From: Onchocerca volvulus
Taxonomy: Eukaryota; Nematoda; Chromadorea; Rhabditida; Onchocercidae
Length of the DNA stretch: 64,000 bases
Assembly: GCA_000499405.2 (NCBI GenBank)
Contig: HG738138.1
Location: 4,824,368 to 4,888,367, forward strand
Direction of reading: 5' to 3'
The notes below the pieces were generated by a model, which ran no database searches, was not told the DNA's origin, and saw nothing but the letters and a program-made list of their open reading frames with translations. How positions within the stretch are numbered: the stretch's first letter is position 1; every line of letters begins with the position of its first letter. Position numbers and translations under genes: made by a program. Shown piece after piece: positions 1 to 11,460 of this stretch.

Positions 1-1953
1 AATTCTCATAGCTGAAAGTTGTCTAATGAGAGAGATCTGACCGATATTTAACAATTATTTCATCACGAGTATAGCAATTTCGAATTCATTTTTTCATGTA
101 CAGAGTCCATCTTAGATTAATGGAAAAAATGATACTCTGCTTGAATGGATTAATAAAAAGATAGTAATCAAACTCTCTGAGAATTCAAAAAGTAATCCTG
201 ATTGCACCTGATGAAATATAGTTATCGAATGAAATATAATGATAAACTGATCTTATTTAGATAGCTCATCCAATAAGTTTTGGTGATGAATGCCATTTAT
301 TATCGAATGATTAATTCCGCTTGCTTCTTTCCAAAATTTTTCATTTCACAAGACAAGTCGCATATGATTACAATAGAAAAAGAGGAAGGGAAGATGGAAA
401 TTGGAATACATTAGTTCTCGAGCAATTCGTCGCAGAAAATTCGTAAAACATTGCGTTCTTACGTTTATATACATATGATGGAATGCGCAACAATGTTTCC
501 GGATTCCTTATCAATGAGGCAATTGCAATATCCTTATCAGTGGGGTAGTTGCACTTAAAATTACCCTCATATCCACAAGGATTTATTAGAAACGATTTTC
601 ATCTGGCTCAAGTAACAGATGCATGACAAGTATTGTCCCAGAAATGATATCTGAATTTATAAAATATTCATTGTCAAATTTAACAATAATAACAAATATT
701 ATAAACTAACTGGATCCGGCCATGCGGAGCGTGGCCGACCCAGCTGGTCTATGGGAACTGGCCACATTTAGCGTGTTTGGCTTAGTTCTCTACCGATTGT
801 TTTCAAATTTTGACACAACCAATAGACCATCATTTTCATATGGATACGCTTATTTTTTTCACGTGTCACGTCCGTGACAACTAAAAGTAATAGAGGAGTG
901 AGAGTTTTTTGACTCGCCCCGCAAAGTGCAAAGCATCAATTCGCGAATATTCTATTAACCTGAATATCATAAGAAAAAAAATTCCGAAAACAAACATAGT
1001 TTTCATTTTTTTATCTATACACCTAAACACATTTTACCTGTATTTACCTATATAAATTTACTCATACTTTGTCTTTTATTTATGATATCTACACTTATTA
1101 AAACTATATAGACTTCTCGATCAAGTAACTAATCTCACTCTTTTGATCAGTGTTGTGTTGATTTCCTGTTTCCTACTAGTTTATCTCAACCATTAGAATT
1201 TAAACAGAAGTTTCGTTTGCATCGCGTTCCCTATTGTAACAAGTAACACATTAAAATTTTTTTTCACGAGATTTTATTAACACAAAAATTATTGCTATTA
1301 TCTACAGTACCAACAATAAAGCGACTTAATCGACATTACTTGCTTGCAGTGAAGTCTACAATGTTTTGAAAGCTCTGTAAATCATATGAATGGAATCTAA
1401 AGAAATCCTTGCGCAGCTCTTTGTCGGAGAAAATATTCCATTATCTTTTTTCTGCTATAAATTGTGAAGGTCCTAAACAAATCTGGCCTGATGAAAAAAT
1501 AAATCCCTCTTATTCGAATTTCCTTATATTCTCAATTCTGAGGTACGGATAAACATCGGGATTTCTCACAGCACTGACGAATTTAAATATCACGTGAGTA
1601 TATGCAATATGCGAAAAGTTATCGTAACTATTTATTTAAAACAAAAAGCATTACCGCAAAAGTTGCAAACATTACAGTACACTACAGAAAAGGCTAATAC
1701 CACTACTTATAAATGGATCAGTATTCATATGGACAATTTCATTCATCTTAACAAGATCAGAAAATCTTGGAATCATAACTACCAGATGGTCAGGATTATT
1801 GGTATCTCAATCCAATTCTATTCAAAGTGTGTTTAATAATATGATCAATCTTAGAGCATTAAACTAGTTTGAAGAACTGTATTGCAAAAAAAGGCCAAAA
1901 TTATATTGTAGCAGATTGAGCTCCAAATGGTAAAAGAATTAAACAGCGTGTTT
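1..1953. other. Left-edge intergenic region, no firm gene
   Basis: No gene can be supported here with confidence. A GC-rich imperfect palindrome lies at about 706-747 (annotated separately). On the minus strand around 1340-1640 two short stretches look codon-like: one contains residues NPDVYPYLRIENIRKFE before a stop, the other ends in QSFQNIVDFTASK before a stop. I could not join them with consensus splice sites. They could be the 3' end of a further minus-strand gene downstream of the arginine-kinase-like gene, or chance. Confidence 0.4.
706..747. repeat. GC-rich imperfect hairpin, MITE-linked motif
   Basis: Two opposed arms, CTAACTGGATCCGGCCATGC and GCGTGGCCGACCCAGCTGG, can fold back on each other in otherwise very AT-rich DNA. 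The same module (CTAGCTGGACCGGCCACGC) sits at 47855-47873 beside a 200-bp repeat copy, and diverged forms sit next to the copies at 38.7 and 50.4 kb. This copy has no recognisable 200-bp partner. Confidence 0.6.
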
Positions 1954-4900
1954 TTACAAACGCTCCTCCATTCGAATTAATTCTTTTATACCATCGTACA
2001 ATTGTTTGATTGTTTCATACTCCGTTAATCCAAGGCTACTCTAAACTTTTTAAATTCTGAATCCAATGAAAGTTATTTAAGAAAAGATTCGTTAAAAGCT
2101 CATAAACATCTTGACGTGTATATATAGAAACCTTATATCTTAATGGAAATAAAACCTATATGTTCTTATGCATATAGGTTTTATTTCCTACATAACTGCT
2201 TCGATATTAATGGTCCATCAACACTGTTTGTGAAAAAAGAAATGGAGGAAAATATTTATTCCACTTATAGTTAGTATGGCAAAATGTGGAATGAACAACC
2301 ACTGATACTGAAAAATAAAAGGAATTAAAACATATGAGTTTATAGAGGCAAAAAGATAAAAAAAAAAAGAAAAAAAGACCTTGTTTGATATGAAAAAGTA
2401 TCCATCGCGCACTCCAGACGAATAAATATCTGTACGCAAATTCAGCTTTTCACATATTTCCTATAACAGAAGAACTGAAAAAGATGATTCTTTCCATATT
2501 CTTATTTCATGCATGAAAGAAAACACTGAAACTTGAAAAGTTATTTCCACTAAATTTCAACCAATAACAACAGAGTTAAAGACTTCGAAGATTTTCGAAT
2601 TAGGAATAAGTCTTCTCATCTAGAAACAATTTCTTCGAAGAGAATGGAAAAATGAAATTGTGTTGTAATCATTTTGATTTTACCGTCACTGAGGTCATAA
2701 AAGTGGATTATTAAAAAATCCAGCGACTTTAAAGAAAATTATTATAACTGAAACAGAAAACAACAGAAAATGAAAATGAAATGATAGTTAAAAGGAAGAG
2801 TCACTTCGTATACAAGAAAGATGGAAATTTTTTTACCATAAAATCCGACTTTTTGCTTAATTTCGGCAAACGTATTTGTACTGAAGCGCTAACTGCAGAA
2901 CCAAGATTGGTGGGATTTGATGTTAACCAGCCCAGTCGATTATCTCGAGCGAACTTTAGGCTTTTTTCCAGTGCCTTGAAATATTTATACTTAAGAACTT
3001 TTGAAATTGTAAATGCTGTGAAAATTCAAGAAATGGATATAATTAATCTCTCCTAATCTTTTACATGAGAGAGGATTTGTGACTTTTTGGAAGCATGAAT
3101 ATTTCTATATAAATATGTAAGCAAATCGGCGATATCAATAACAATGCACTAAGGACTATGTTATTTTAGTAAATCATTCAGTTGCATAATTCCGACTCAA
3201 ACCAAATTCTTGAGCTCCCTAAAAAAATGAGTAGTGGTAACGTGAATTCCATTATTTTAACTTGAACTTCTTCATCTCTTTTCCGTTCCAAAAAAACAAA
3301 ATCACCTTCAAACCTCGTATTAAACGAGCAAGAATTTTCCCAATATCACTTCCTTCTTCAGTCGAGATTATGCTAATATGGTCTTCCTCATTAACCCATA
3401 CCACGAAAGATTTGTCTCTGTTGTGGAAGATTCCACGCCCCTGAAACAAGCGACCAAAAAAAAAAAAAACATGGCATATAAATTCGGAATTAGAACTTGC
3501 TAGAAGCCTAATTAGAAATTAGAATAAAATCAAGTGATGACATCATCAAACTATTTCAAAATATTCGAATTCGATCTGCAATTGTGATATCGCAGATACA
3601 TGTTTCACTGAATGATTTGATTTGCAATAATGACAAACAAAGACAAGACCTGTTTCCTGATGACATATTTCAAGAAGAATAGAAATAAACGGCAGTGAAG
3701 AAGAAAACCACTAACCTCCGGCCAGGCATTGTAGGCATTTGCATGTTTCAATAAATAATTGTTGTTACTGAACAGGAGCTGCTTACTGTCAAGCTCATCT
3801 TGCGTTTGCTTGGGCATTTCACCCAGCGAATAATAGATTCCGCGCAATTCAGACTCCTCGATTTGTAGTAGAGCATTTTTCACCTTGAACCTATGAACAA
3901 TGAGGCAACAAAACTCTCAAAAATATAAAAACATGAGCCTATTTCTGGACATAATGAAAACAATGGAACCAACCTTCCGTTCCAGAATCAGGTAATCATC
4001 TGCACTCAAAAGTGGATTAAATGGATAACCAGCAATGGAACGGACACACCGAATTCTGAAAAAAATTTTACTCCTCTTTTCAAAAGTACTACACTTCCGG
4101 TTAAGACGAACTTCAGATTTTTCAGAAATTATATGTTTTTACTAGGCAGATTTTAAGCTCATTTAAAAGGATTATGAATTCACTCTCGAATCTTTCCGGA
4201 CTAATGAACTGATTCGATTAAATAATGAGCAGCACAAGTAGACACAGGCAGAAAATGGGATCCATTAGTTTCTGAAACCACTTCTCAGATAAAGTATGCT
4301 GCTACAAAAATAAACAAGAATAGATCACGAGAGAAAACTAACCTGACTGATTTAACATATTTTCCAGTAGGATCAAGGGGTGGGAATTCGCTGATTTTTT
4401 CTTCTCCAAAATCAACTGCTGGTTGCTTGGCTCCTGGTTTGAATCCATGGTAATCTTCTAAAATTCTGTCGAAAAGAGCAGCGAATTTGTGATAGGATTC
4501 AGGATCCGCTGCATATACACCAATCGCCAAGTCGTGACTGTGCAAACCTAAAGAATAATGAGATATTCATCATTTTATAGGATAAAATATATATATATAC
4601 AAAGAACTATTATTATTTAATGAAAAAGGAAAATGGGTGGATTTTGTAATCAAAATTGAATTAATTGAAAAATGAGAAAAAAAAACAATATACCAGAACG
4701 AATTATGTCATAAAGAGAAGCACCCTGTTTCGTCTTTTTACTTTCCAGTTTTTGTAAAATTGTAGGTGTTAGGTTTTTCTTCAGCAATGAATTGCAATTC
4801 TTATCCTGCAAAGTAGTCTTCAACTTCAGAAACTGCTGCAAATTCTAAAAATCAATAACTTTATTTAACTTATTACTGCTCCGTTATTTAAAAGTAACTT

Positions 4901-5693
4901 TGTACTAGAGTTCTAATCAACCTTTGTACGCTGGATTCAGTGTTTTTTGTTAGCAGAATTTCTTTTAATACTGCAAAATTAAACAGAAGAACTTGAAGAA
5001 CGATCAAGAGAAGCAGAGAGACTTAGACGATCAACTCAGGAATCGAGAGAAGAGAAAACACAAAACTTACCGGATCCCAAAAGATTACAGTGTACTGAAG
5101 TCAAAATACAATTTGGAAACTAGAACGTATTATAACTCGTCAAAAAGAAGTTAGTATTGCTAATTAAACCAGTAAATACTTTTTCTGCAAGTTAATTATC
5201 TTTTCAAAAGATATAACGAGTCATAATATACCTTCTGAAGTTCTGCGTAAGCTGTATTTACCTTCCGGATAGCAAAGACATCTGCTTCATCGACTTGGTA
5301 ATTCATTTTGTAAAGTTCCCCAGTCTGAAAAAATATAGCTAGAATGGATAAAGATTAGCATGAACACATGTATATTAGGTCGGAATTCAGCATAAAAGAA
5401 TATGCATAAGCAATGCATGGATCTTCAATAACAACAGAAACCTGAAGCGAATAAGACACAAATGTAAACAATTTGTTGGGTCAATCTACTTAGATATATG
5501 GAGTTTTCGTGAAAAATCTTTATATCCTTAACAGCTCCAAATTTATTTAAATTTATTTGGAACTATGGAATTTAATTGAATTTGAACCTAATCTAATATG
5601 GAATAATTGACTTACATAATTCACGAATAAAACAGCTGCTGTCGCTCCGCCAGCCACAGCAAAAAGTTTCTTGAATGTCCCCGGCAGCGACAT
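1954..5693 (-). CDS. Arginine-kinase-like protein, probably catalytically dead (pseudo-phosphagen kinase)
   Basis: Ten exons join in phase: 5616-5693, 5232-5324, 4694-4844, 4343-4547, 3974-4055, 3716-3883, 3306-3440, 2837-2974, 2380-2460, 1954-2040, giving 405 aa. A TTTACAG acceptor ten bases before the ATG fits trans-splicing and supports this start. Residues 1-26 form a basic then hydrophobic anchor ([16 protein letters not shown]). The rest follows ATP:guanido phosphotransferases in order: N-terminal helical domain, [10 protein letters not shown] specificity loop, VRIRC, GRGIFHN, WVNEEDH, NPTNLG, and an ending in LGLTEY...LIRMEE. Active family members have Cys in the CPTNLG motif (here Asn), Arg after NEEDHL (here Ser), Arg in TTVRASV (here Ser), and a VRGTHGEH loop with the catalytic Glu and an Arg; that loop is replaced by [13 protein letters not shown] infer it does not transfer phosphate normally. 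All exons are open, so it looks like a maintained gene rather than a pseudogene. Confidence 0.88.
2145..2188. repeat. Perfect 18-bp inverted repeat in last intron of the arginine-kinase-like gene
   Basis: GGAAATAAAACCTATATG (2145-2162) is followed after 8 bases by its exact reverse complement (2171-2188). It lies wholly inside the last intron (2041-2379). In RNA from either strand it would form an uninterrupted 18-bp stem with an 8-nt loop. Confidence 0.85.
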
Positions 5694-5703
5694 TGTTACC
5701 CGA

Positions 5704-7492
5704 CTGTAAATTTTTATTATGGCTTCATTCGAAATAAAAGAAATAAATTCCCAAGTCGGTAACGATACGAAATCATTACAGTTTACAAATCAATAGTTTT
5801 GAATGCAAATATGACTCTAATTTATTTTGCGATCAAAAGATAACTCCTGGAATCCTTGATCATTTTAATCATCCCAGAGTCAATTAAAAATGGAAATGTC
5901 ATTTAACAAGGAAAACAATGACAGAATTGTTAAGAACATACTGCATCAAGATGCAGAGTAAATAACCATAAGATTGATGGAACGATTCGCGACCCTAGAT
6001 TAACAAAAAAAAAAACTTGGAAAACTCAAAATTCATTTACATCTCACGACCGTCTTTCAAAAATACATGATTATCTTTGTAACGCGGCGCCATTATGCCT
6101 TGTTTCCGTAGCAGTTCCGAAGTCACAATTGCCGTCCTAATCAGCGTGAAACAGTTCTAACTTCTTAAAAACTAAATCGTTTTTAAGAGGAAGTTCTCCC
6201 ACATTATATTTGTATATTTACATCATTGCACATAATGGTTTACTAAAAATCCGATCATTTCAGCTGTATAAAGTTCAACCGTAGCAGTGCGCGACAAATA
6301 CTGTCCGGATTATCTAAGCAATCTATGACATTATTTAAAATAGCACTTGACATTCCGTTTTATTTTATTTAATATATAATCTTCAAAGAAAACGAATCTT
6401 GAAAGAAGTATTAAAATGCAAAATAATTTGAGTACGAAATAAAGAAAGGAAGTTCTTATAAAACATCCCATGCACAATTCTCAATATTTGGCATAGTGAC
6501 ACAACACAAAGAATTATACGTAGAAAGTGAGGATTACACGAATCGTCAATCTTCCTGCAATAGCTAATAATTCTTGTAGTTCATGGCGTAAATTTGAGCC
6601 GCAAGATCAAAGTTCATCGATTTTATAGCATATATAAAGATTTTATTATGAACCTTCGTGAATTGATGAGGTGCTGACAAGCACCGTGAAGTTTAATATC
6701 CGGTAATTTACTGCAGTAAACTTGTACTGAACTACGCATTCAAACATGAAAGAGATTTAAGCAATTAAAATAATATTGCAAAGGAAGAAATAGATGAACT
6801 TGAAAATATCACAGCGAGGAAATAAATGTTGTGAGGGAATATAACCATTTGCACACATCTGAAGCACTTAAATTTCAGTAGATATGAGTTCTTTTATTGA
6901 ATAATTGTGGCGTCGTCAGCTGTAAAGCATTCTGCTCGTACATCATCTACAATTCAAGCTTATAAAAGCACGAATTTTTCAACTGTCTGAATAAAAATCA
7001 ATAAATTTATTAATTTAAAAGGATAAGAATTCTGAGATATTCTAAATTCGGTTAGAAAGCAGCAAAAACCAATAAATCAATTAATACTTCGAATGTTTCT
7101 CACTGAAACGAGATAAACTCTGTTTTCCTATAAGAAATAAATCTCGTCATCAATATAATGTACTCGCTTCTCTTAATTATACAACCTCTTTATAAGACAA
7201 ATATTATAGTTGCTTTCAAGAGTAGACCTCAATTTTCTTATTCCGAGAATTTTAATTCACGGAGGTTTCTCGGCTGATGTCCTCTATATAAGTTTTACAG
7301 TAGAAAATTATTTATGCTATTTAAATTTGAAAAAAAAAAAAGATCGAAATATTCCCAATCATTGTCTTTTCATGAAGCAATATCATCGCACTTTTTTGAC
7401 GAAGCAGTGAATGTTAATTTTACGAAACTGATCTCAGATGAAATCACAGTATGCATCCAAAATATTTTAAAGCAGCATATTCGTCACAATAT
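5704..7492. other. Intergenic, itr-1 3' flank and arginine-kinase-like upstream region
   Basis: The region separates two minus-strand genes. It should hold the 3' UTR of the IP3 receptor gene and upstream sequence of the arginine-kinase-like gene. One short minus-strand stretch (6037-6138) looks coding and is listed separately. No other ORF, repeat or RNA gene is convincing. The 1.8-kb spacing is longer than usual for a nematode operon. Confidence 0.5.
6037..6138 (-). other. Possible terminal exon of a small unrecognised gene
   Basis: An AG acceptor-like site at the upstream edge is followed by an open stretch that ends MAPRYKDNHVFLKDGREM and a TAA stop. The composition is codon-like and lacks the Phe/Ile/Lys/Asn-rich look of translated intergenic DNA nearby. 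I found no upstream exon and recognise no family, so this may be a short gene between itr-1 and the arginine-kinase-like gene or a chance ORF. Confidence 0.25.
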
Positions 7493-10400
7493 TTATGTTA
7501 TAATTTTCAACGTTCTAAGAATGTTTCGTGAAATATCCATCACCTGTTTCAGTTCTTCAAGTTGTCGTCCTTGTTTTTTCACAACATCCAATAATTTATC
7601 TATTGAATCATGAATCTCATTAATGTCATCGGTTTGCTCCACTTCTTGGTTATCTTCAGCCAGTGACATTGCTTGCATTCGAGGAAACCAGTCACTTTTA
7701 TGTTCCTAAATAATGTGATGTTTCCGAACTCCATATGTTACATGAGCATGATTAAATACCGAAAAAAAAAAACATTACGATAATAAAAAAATCAAAATAT
7801 GAAAGTTTTGCAACGAGAAGCAATTTGGGCAATTGCCGTGCAGAAATTTGCCTTAATACAGTTTGCGACATAGCTTTCGGGGCCGGTGAATTCTGTTTCG
7901 TCCTTTATTTGTAACCATACAATAAAATATAGATAATGATAAAGATTATGCTCATTCTTTCGATGCTCCTCGAAAGTTACAATTTTATTGTCAAACCTGA
8001 ATTAATTTGAGCGGTATTAAAAGTATAAAGGAATAATCATGTTATTTGAGCTTATATAACCGATTCGCCTCATATCTCATTCTTCCTCACCCTCCAAATT
8101 TAAATGATTATAGAAAACAAGAAAAGATGTTCGAATTTCATTAAAAGATAAAACCAACCTTCCTCTTTCAAGGCCACAAATGAAACAATTATTTCTTAAC
8201 TGATCAACTTTTTCATTCCTTTCAGCTCTCAAATCACCAAATGTATCGATAATAACACCAAATACCAGATTCAATACAATAACAATGATTACGATGAAGA
8301 ATGTCATATCATAAATGATCCGAGATAAAAACGATTCCTCCTTGATGAATAATTTTTAACTTATTTTGCTTCTTGCTCTTTTTTTAAATAGTACACCCTA
8401 ATTATTTCTTCTCTTTTGCTCTTTATTAACAGCTCGCATAGCTTAAGCTTCAAACAACTAGAATATAAATATATTAAAATGATTCCTACAAACAACTCTA
8501 TTTATAACATGAACTTAACTAGATTTATCGAAAATATGAAAAAGGAAAACAAGTTGTCTGCAAGGCTCAATTAGATGTTTCACTGTTACAGTTGTGAAAT
8601 CTTATCCTATGTTTCCAACTCTGAACCTAGAAATCTATGACGAACTGACATTAAGTACTGTCGTCATTAGATTCATTAATTGGTGACAGTATTAGTACCA
8701 TTATTATAGTTAAAAATATGACTAAAAATATGATTATCACTTATCGTATCTGAAAACATGAATAATACGATTGTCATCCTCATACACAAATTCTTGTTGT
8801 GACATATGATTAGTAATTATATCATATATATATTATATTCCTCTCATGTAAAACAACTTAAATGTAAAAGTTATGCATCAAACATACATGTGGTGCCACA
8901 TTCCGAAGCACGTCGCCAATACCACCTCCGTTCCGAAGACCCCAATTTAACGTTGTTAGGATACACATACGCAAGGTCTGACATGACCAGACTTTTAATT
9001 CGCCTTCTGAAAAGATCGATACAATTTCTTAATTTAAGGTAACTGCTTCGTTGTTTACTTTGAACTTTACTAAACTTCAAAATTTGCAATATGTTTGCAG
9101 AAACTATATCTTTAAGACTGGAACTAGGATAAGAATGAGAATAAAAGATGAAAAACACAGATAAAGACTTTTCTTATGATGCTAATGGCATTAGTGATAT
9201 TTTATTAGCAGATTAATAACAGTATCTTGCTTCAGAGAGTGAAATATCAGTAAGAAGATAAGCAAAAAGTTTGCAACTACCTTCCATGGATAGTGATAGA
9301 ATTTAAAAATAAATGAAATAAGCATATTGCAAAAATGTAAACTCACTGTCGTCAATCGGTTGATTACTTCGTGAGTTCTTCATTTCGGAACACATATTCT
9401 GGTTGATATACTGTCTGAAGATAGAGGATTGCAAATGAATACACTCCATGGATGGAAGATTTTCAGCGGCAACATTATCTTTTTCACTGTCGTCCAGTTC
9501 ATCAACTTCCAATTGAAAATCTGAAAACACAGCATATTCATAAACATCTAAAACAAATATAAAAGTTGTATTCATTCTCTAACTACTGCTGCGTCGAAAT
9601 CATTTTTTTGGTACCTTTCTGAAAATATAAATATCCAATGATTGAAAAGAGATAAACAAGTATGACAGCCAATAAACCAGTCATTATAATTGATCGCCAA
9701 TTTCGCGTTACAGATCGAATTACATTTCGCAAAGTTTCTTCACTTGCCACAATGTCAAATAGCTAATAAATTTCCGCATTGGAAAGTAATTTGATTGACA
9801 AAATTAAGAGTAGTGAGAAAAAATTGAAATTGGATCATTACTTGGAAACTAAAAAAAAAAAAAGAAAAACAAAAAAAAAAAGGACGGATTCGTGAAAAGT
9901 TAGGTGAAATTATTTAGATGGTTGGATAAATATTTGAAACATTGAAAGCCAAAGAAGAACTTACAAGTAAAGCGTAAAAAAGCGGATGCACAAAGAGGCC
10001 TTGAATGCATATTAGCAAATATGCCAAATGGTACCAAATACCCTTATCTTGAAGTCGTTCACGCCATGTTTTATCAATTAAACCTCGATTTCCTATATAG
10101 CTTACTATATGGACGCTTTTATTAATCAACTGAAATTTGCTTCTCGTTTCATCTTGAAAAAAATTTTGTTTTCACTGAACATTGGGATAAAGAAAGCGAC
10201 TTTAAATGGAATTTACGATATGATAGAGTTGTTAAATAATTCGTTTCGAATATAAGGAACTTGTAATTCGAAAGCTTAAATCCTCTAATCAAGTTTCAAC
10301 TAAATTATACAATTTCCTACCCACCCTGGTAAAGTGGAAATTATAAAATCTGGATAAAATGAGTGGGAGAATCTTCAACCGATTTCATGGCACTTATGAA

Positions 10401-11460
10401 AGATTCTGCATATAGTTTCATCTGGTAAAGCGCACTATACCGAATACCAGATAATTCTGAAAAACCAATTTAAAAATCATTCCGATACCAAAACAATTCA
10501 GTGACAACCAACCTGAAGTAAACCAATAACGCTCAGCGTCAACACTACGCCAATTACCGTAATAAATAAAATCGTGAAACTTGACATGATACCAGCAAAC
10601 GCCCAATAAATCTCATTGGTTCTTCCGAGCGAAGCTCTATAATGTTTATTGTTTCAGAATTAAATTATGTTGCACTTAATTTATAAAATTAAAAATAAGT
10701 TCTGCTTTTATGGCAATCACTACTAAATTTTAAATTCGGCAGATTCACACAATGGAAATCCGAGATCTACATTATTACATTAGTATCTCCCTTAACACGT
10801 TCAAATACTTCATGCATACTTTTCGCTCCATTGAGTTCGTAAGAATAATAATGATACCATAGGAAATACATATAGGAATGGATTACTCGGAGATATTATT
10901 TCTGAAAATGAAAAATTTTGTATAACAAAAAAAGAAAATGAGCGAGATGTTTCATTCAATATAGTTATGCAAAGCAGCAAACCGAGAGAATCATGCAGAA
11001 TAGGATGATTAACATTACAAGAACTTTCACTTCCAACTTTGATTAAGCGAGATTTAGAAAAGGAATGAGTAATGAAAGGTGTTCTAGGTTTTAGATAAAA
11101 TGAGATAAGATTAAATCTGCATATTCTGACAAATATACCACCTGACACTGATTTAATGAGAAATGGTTCATCAAAGAAACGGACCAATGGATAAATAAGT
11201 TTTAATGTCTGCAAGAAATTCGAATATCGATTTTGAACCCAAAAAACAATATTCAAAATCTTTACAATAATAATAAAAGACGATTCACAAGATTATAGGA
11301 ATGTTGTAAGCTGTACCTTGTCTACTATTTCCTGAAAAAGGATAAGATATTGCGATGACTGTATTGACCAAAATAGCAAAAAAGAATGATATCCTAGCCC
11401 AAAGTATCAGTCGTTTTGTGCAATTACTGAAGTACTTCCGATCTGAAATTTTTGAAATCA
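7493..11460 (-). other. itr-1: itr-1 segment: membrane domain, pore, zinc linker and coiled-coil tail
   Basis: TM1 ([20 protein letters not shown], 11.3-11.45 kb), TM2 ([20 protein letters not shown], 10.5-10.6 kb), TM3 ([20 protein letters not shown], 10.0 kb) and TM4/5 ([18 protein letters not shown], 9.6-9.7 kb) come in order. The pore exon 8900-9006 encodes [20 protein letters not shown]; the GGGIGD filter is at 8912-8929. TM6 ([20 protein letters not shown]) follows at 8.25-8.3 kb. The C2H2-like linker CFICGLERG...HRKNEH spans 7852-8200. The tail FPRMQAMSL plus a coiled coil is in 7493-7705. All key channel elements are present. Confidence 0.9.

Noticed and set aside
1340..1640. Minus-strand codon-like stretches (NPDVYPYLRIENIRKFE; QSFQNIVDFTASK)
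   Set aside because: I could not connect them with acceptable splice sites, and two alternative frames look equally plausible over the second stretch. They are mentioned only in the region note.
2781..3056. 91-codon plus ORF
   Set aside because: It is the reverse-strand shadow of the arginine-kinase-like exon at 2837-2974, which has clear family motifs and in-phase junctions.
10810..11256. 148-codon minus ORF starting [20 protein letters not shown]
   Set aside because: It lies between the TM1 and TM2 exons of itr-1 and none of it matches the IP3 receptor. It is best explained as a long open intron.
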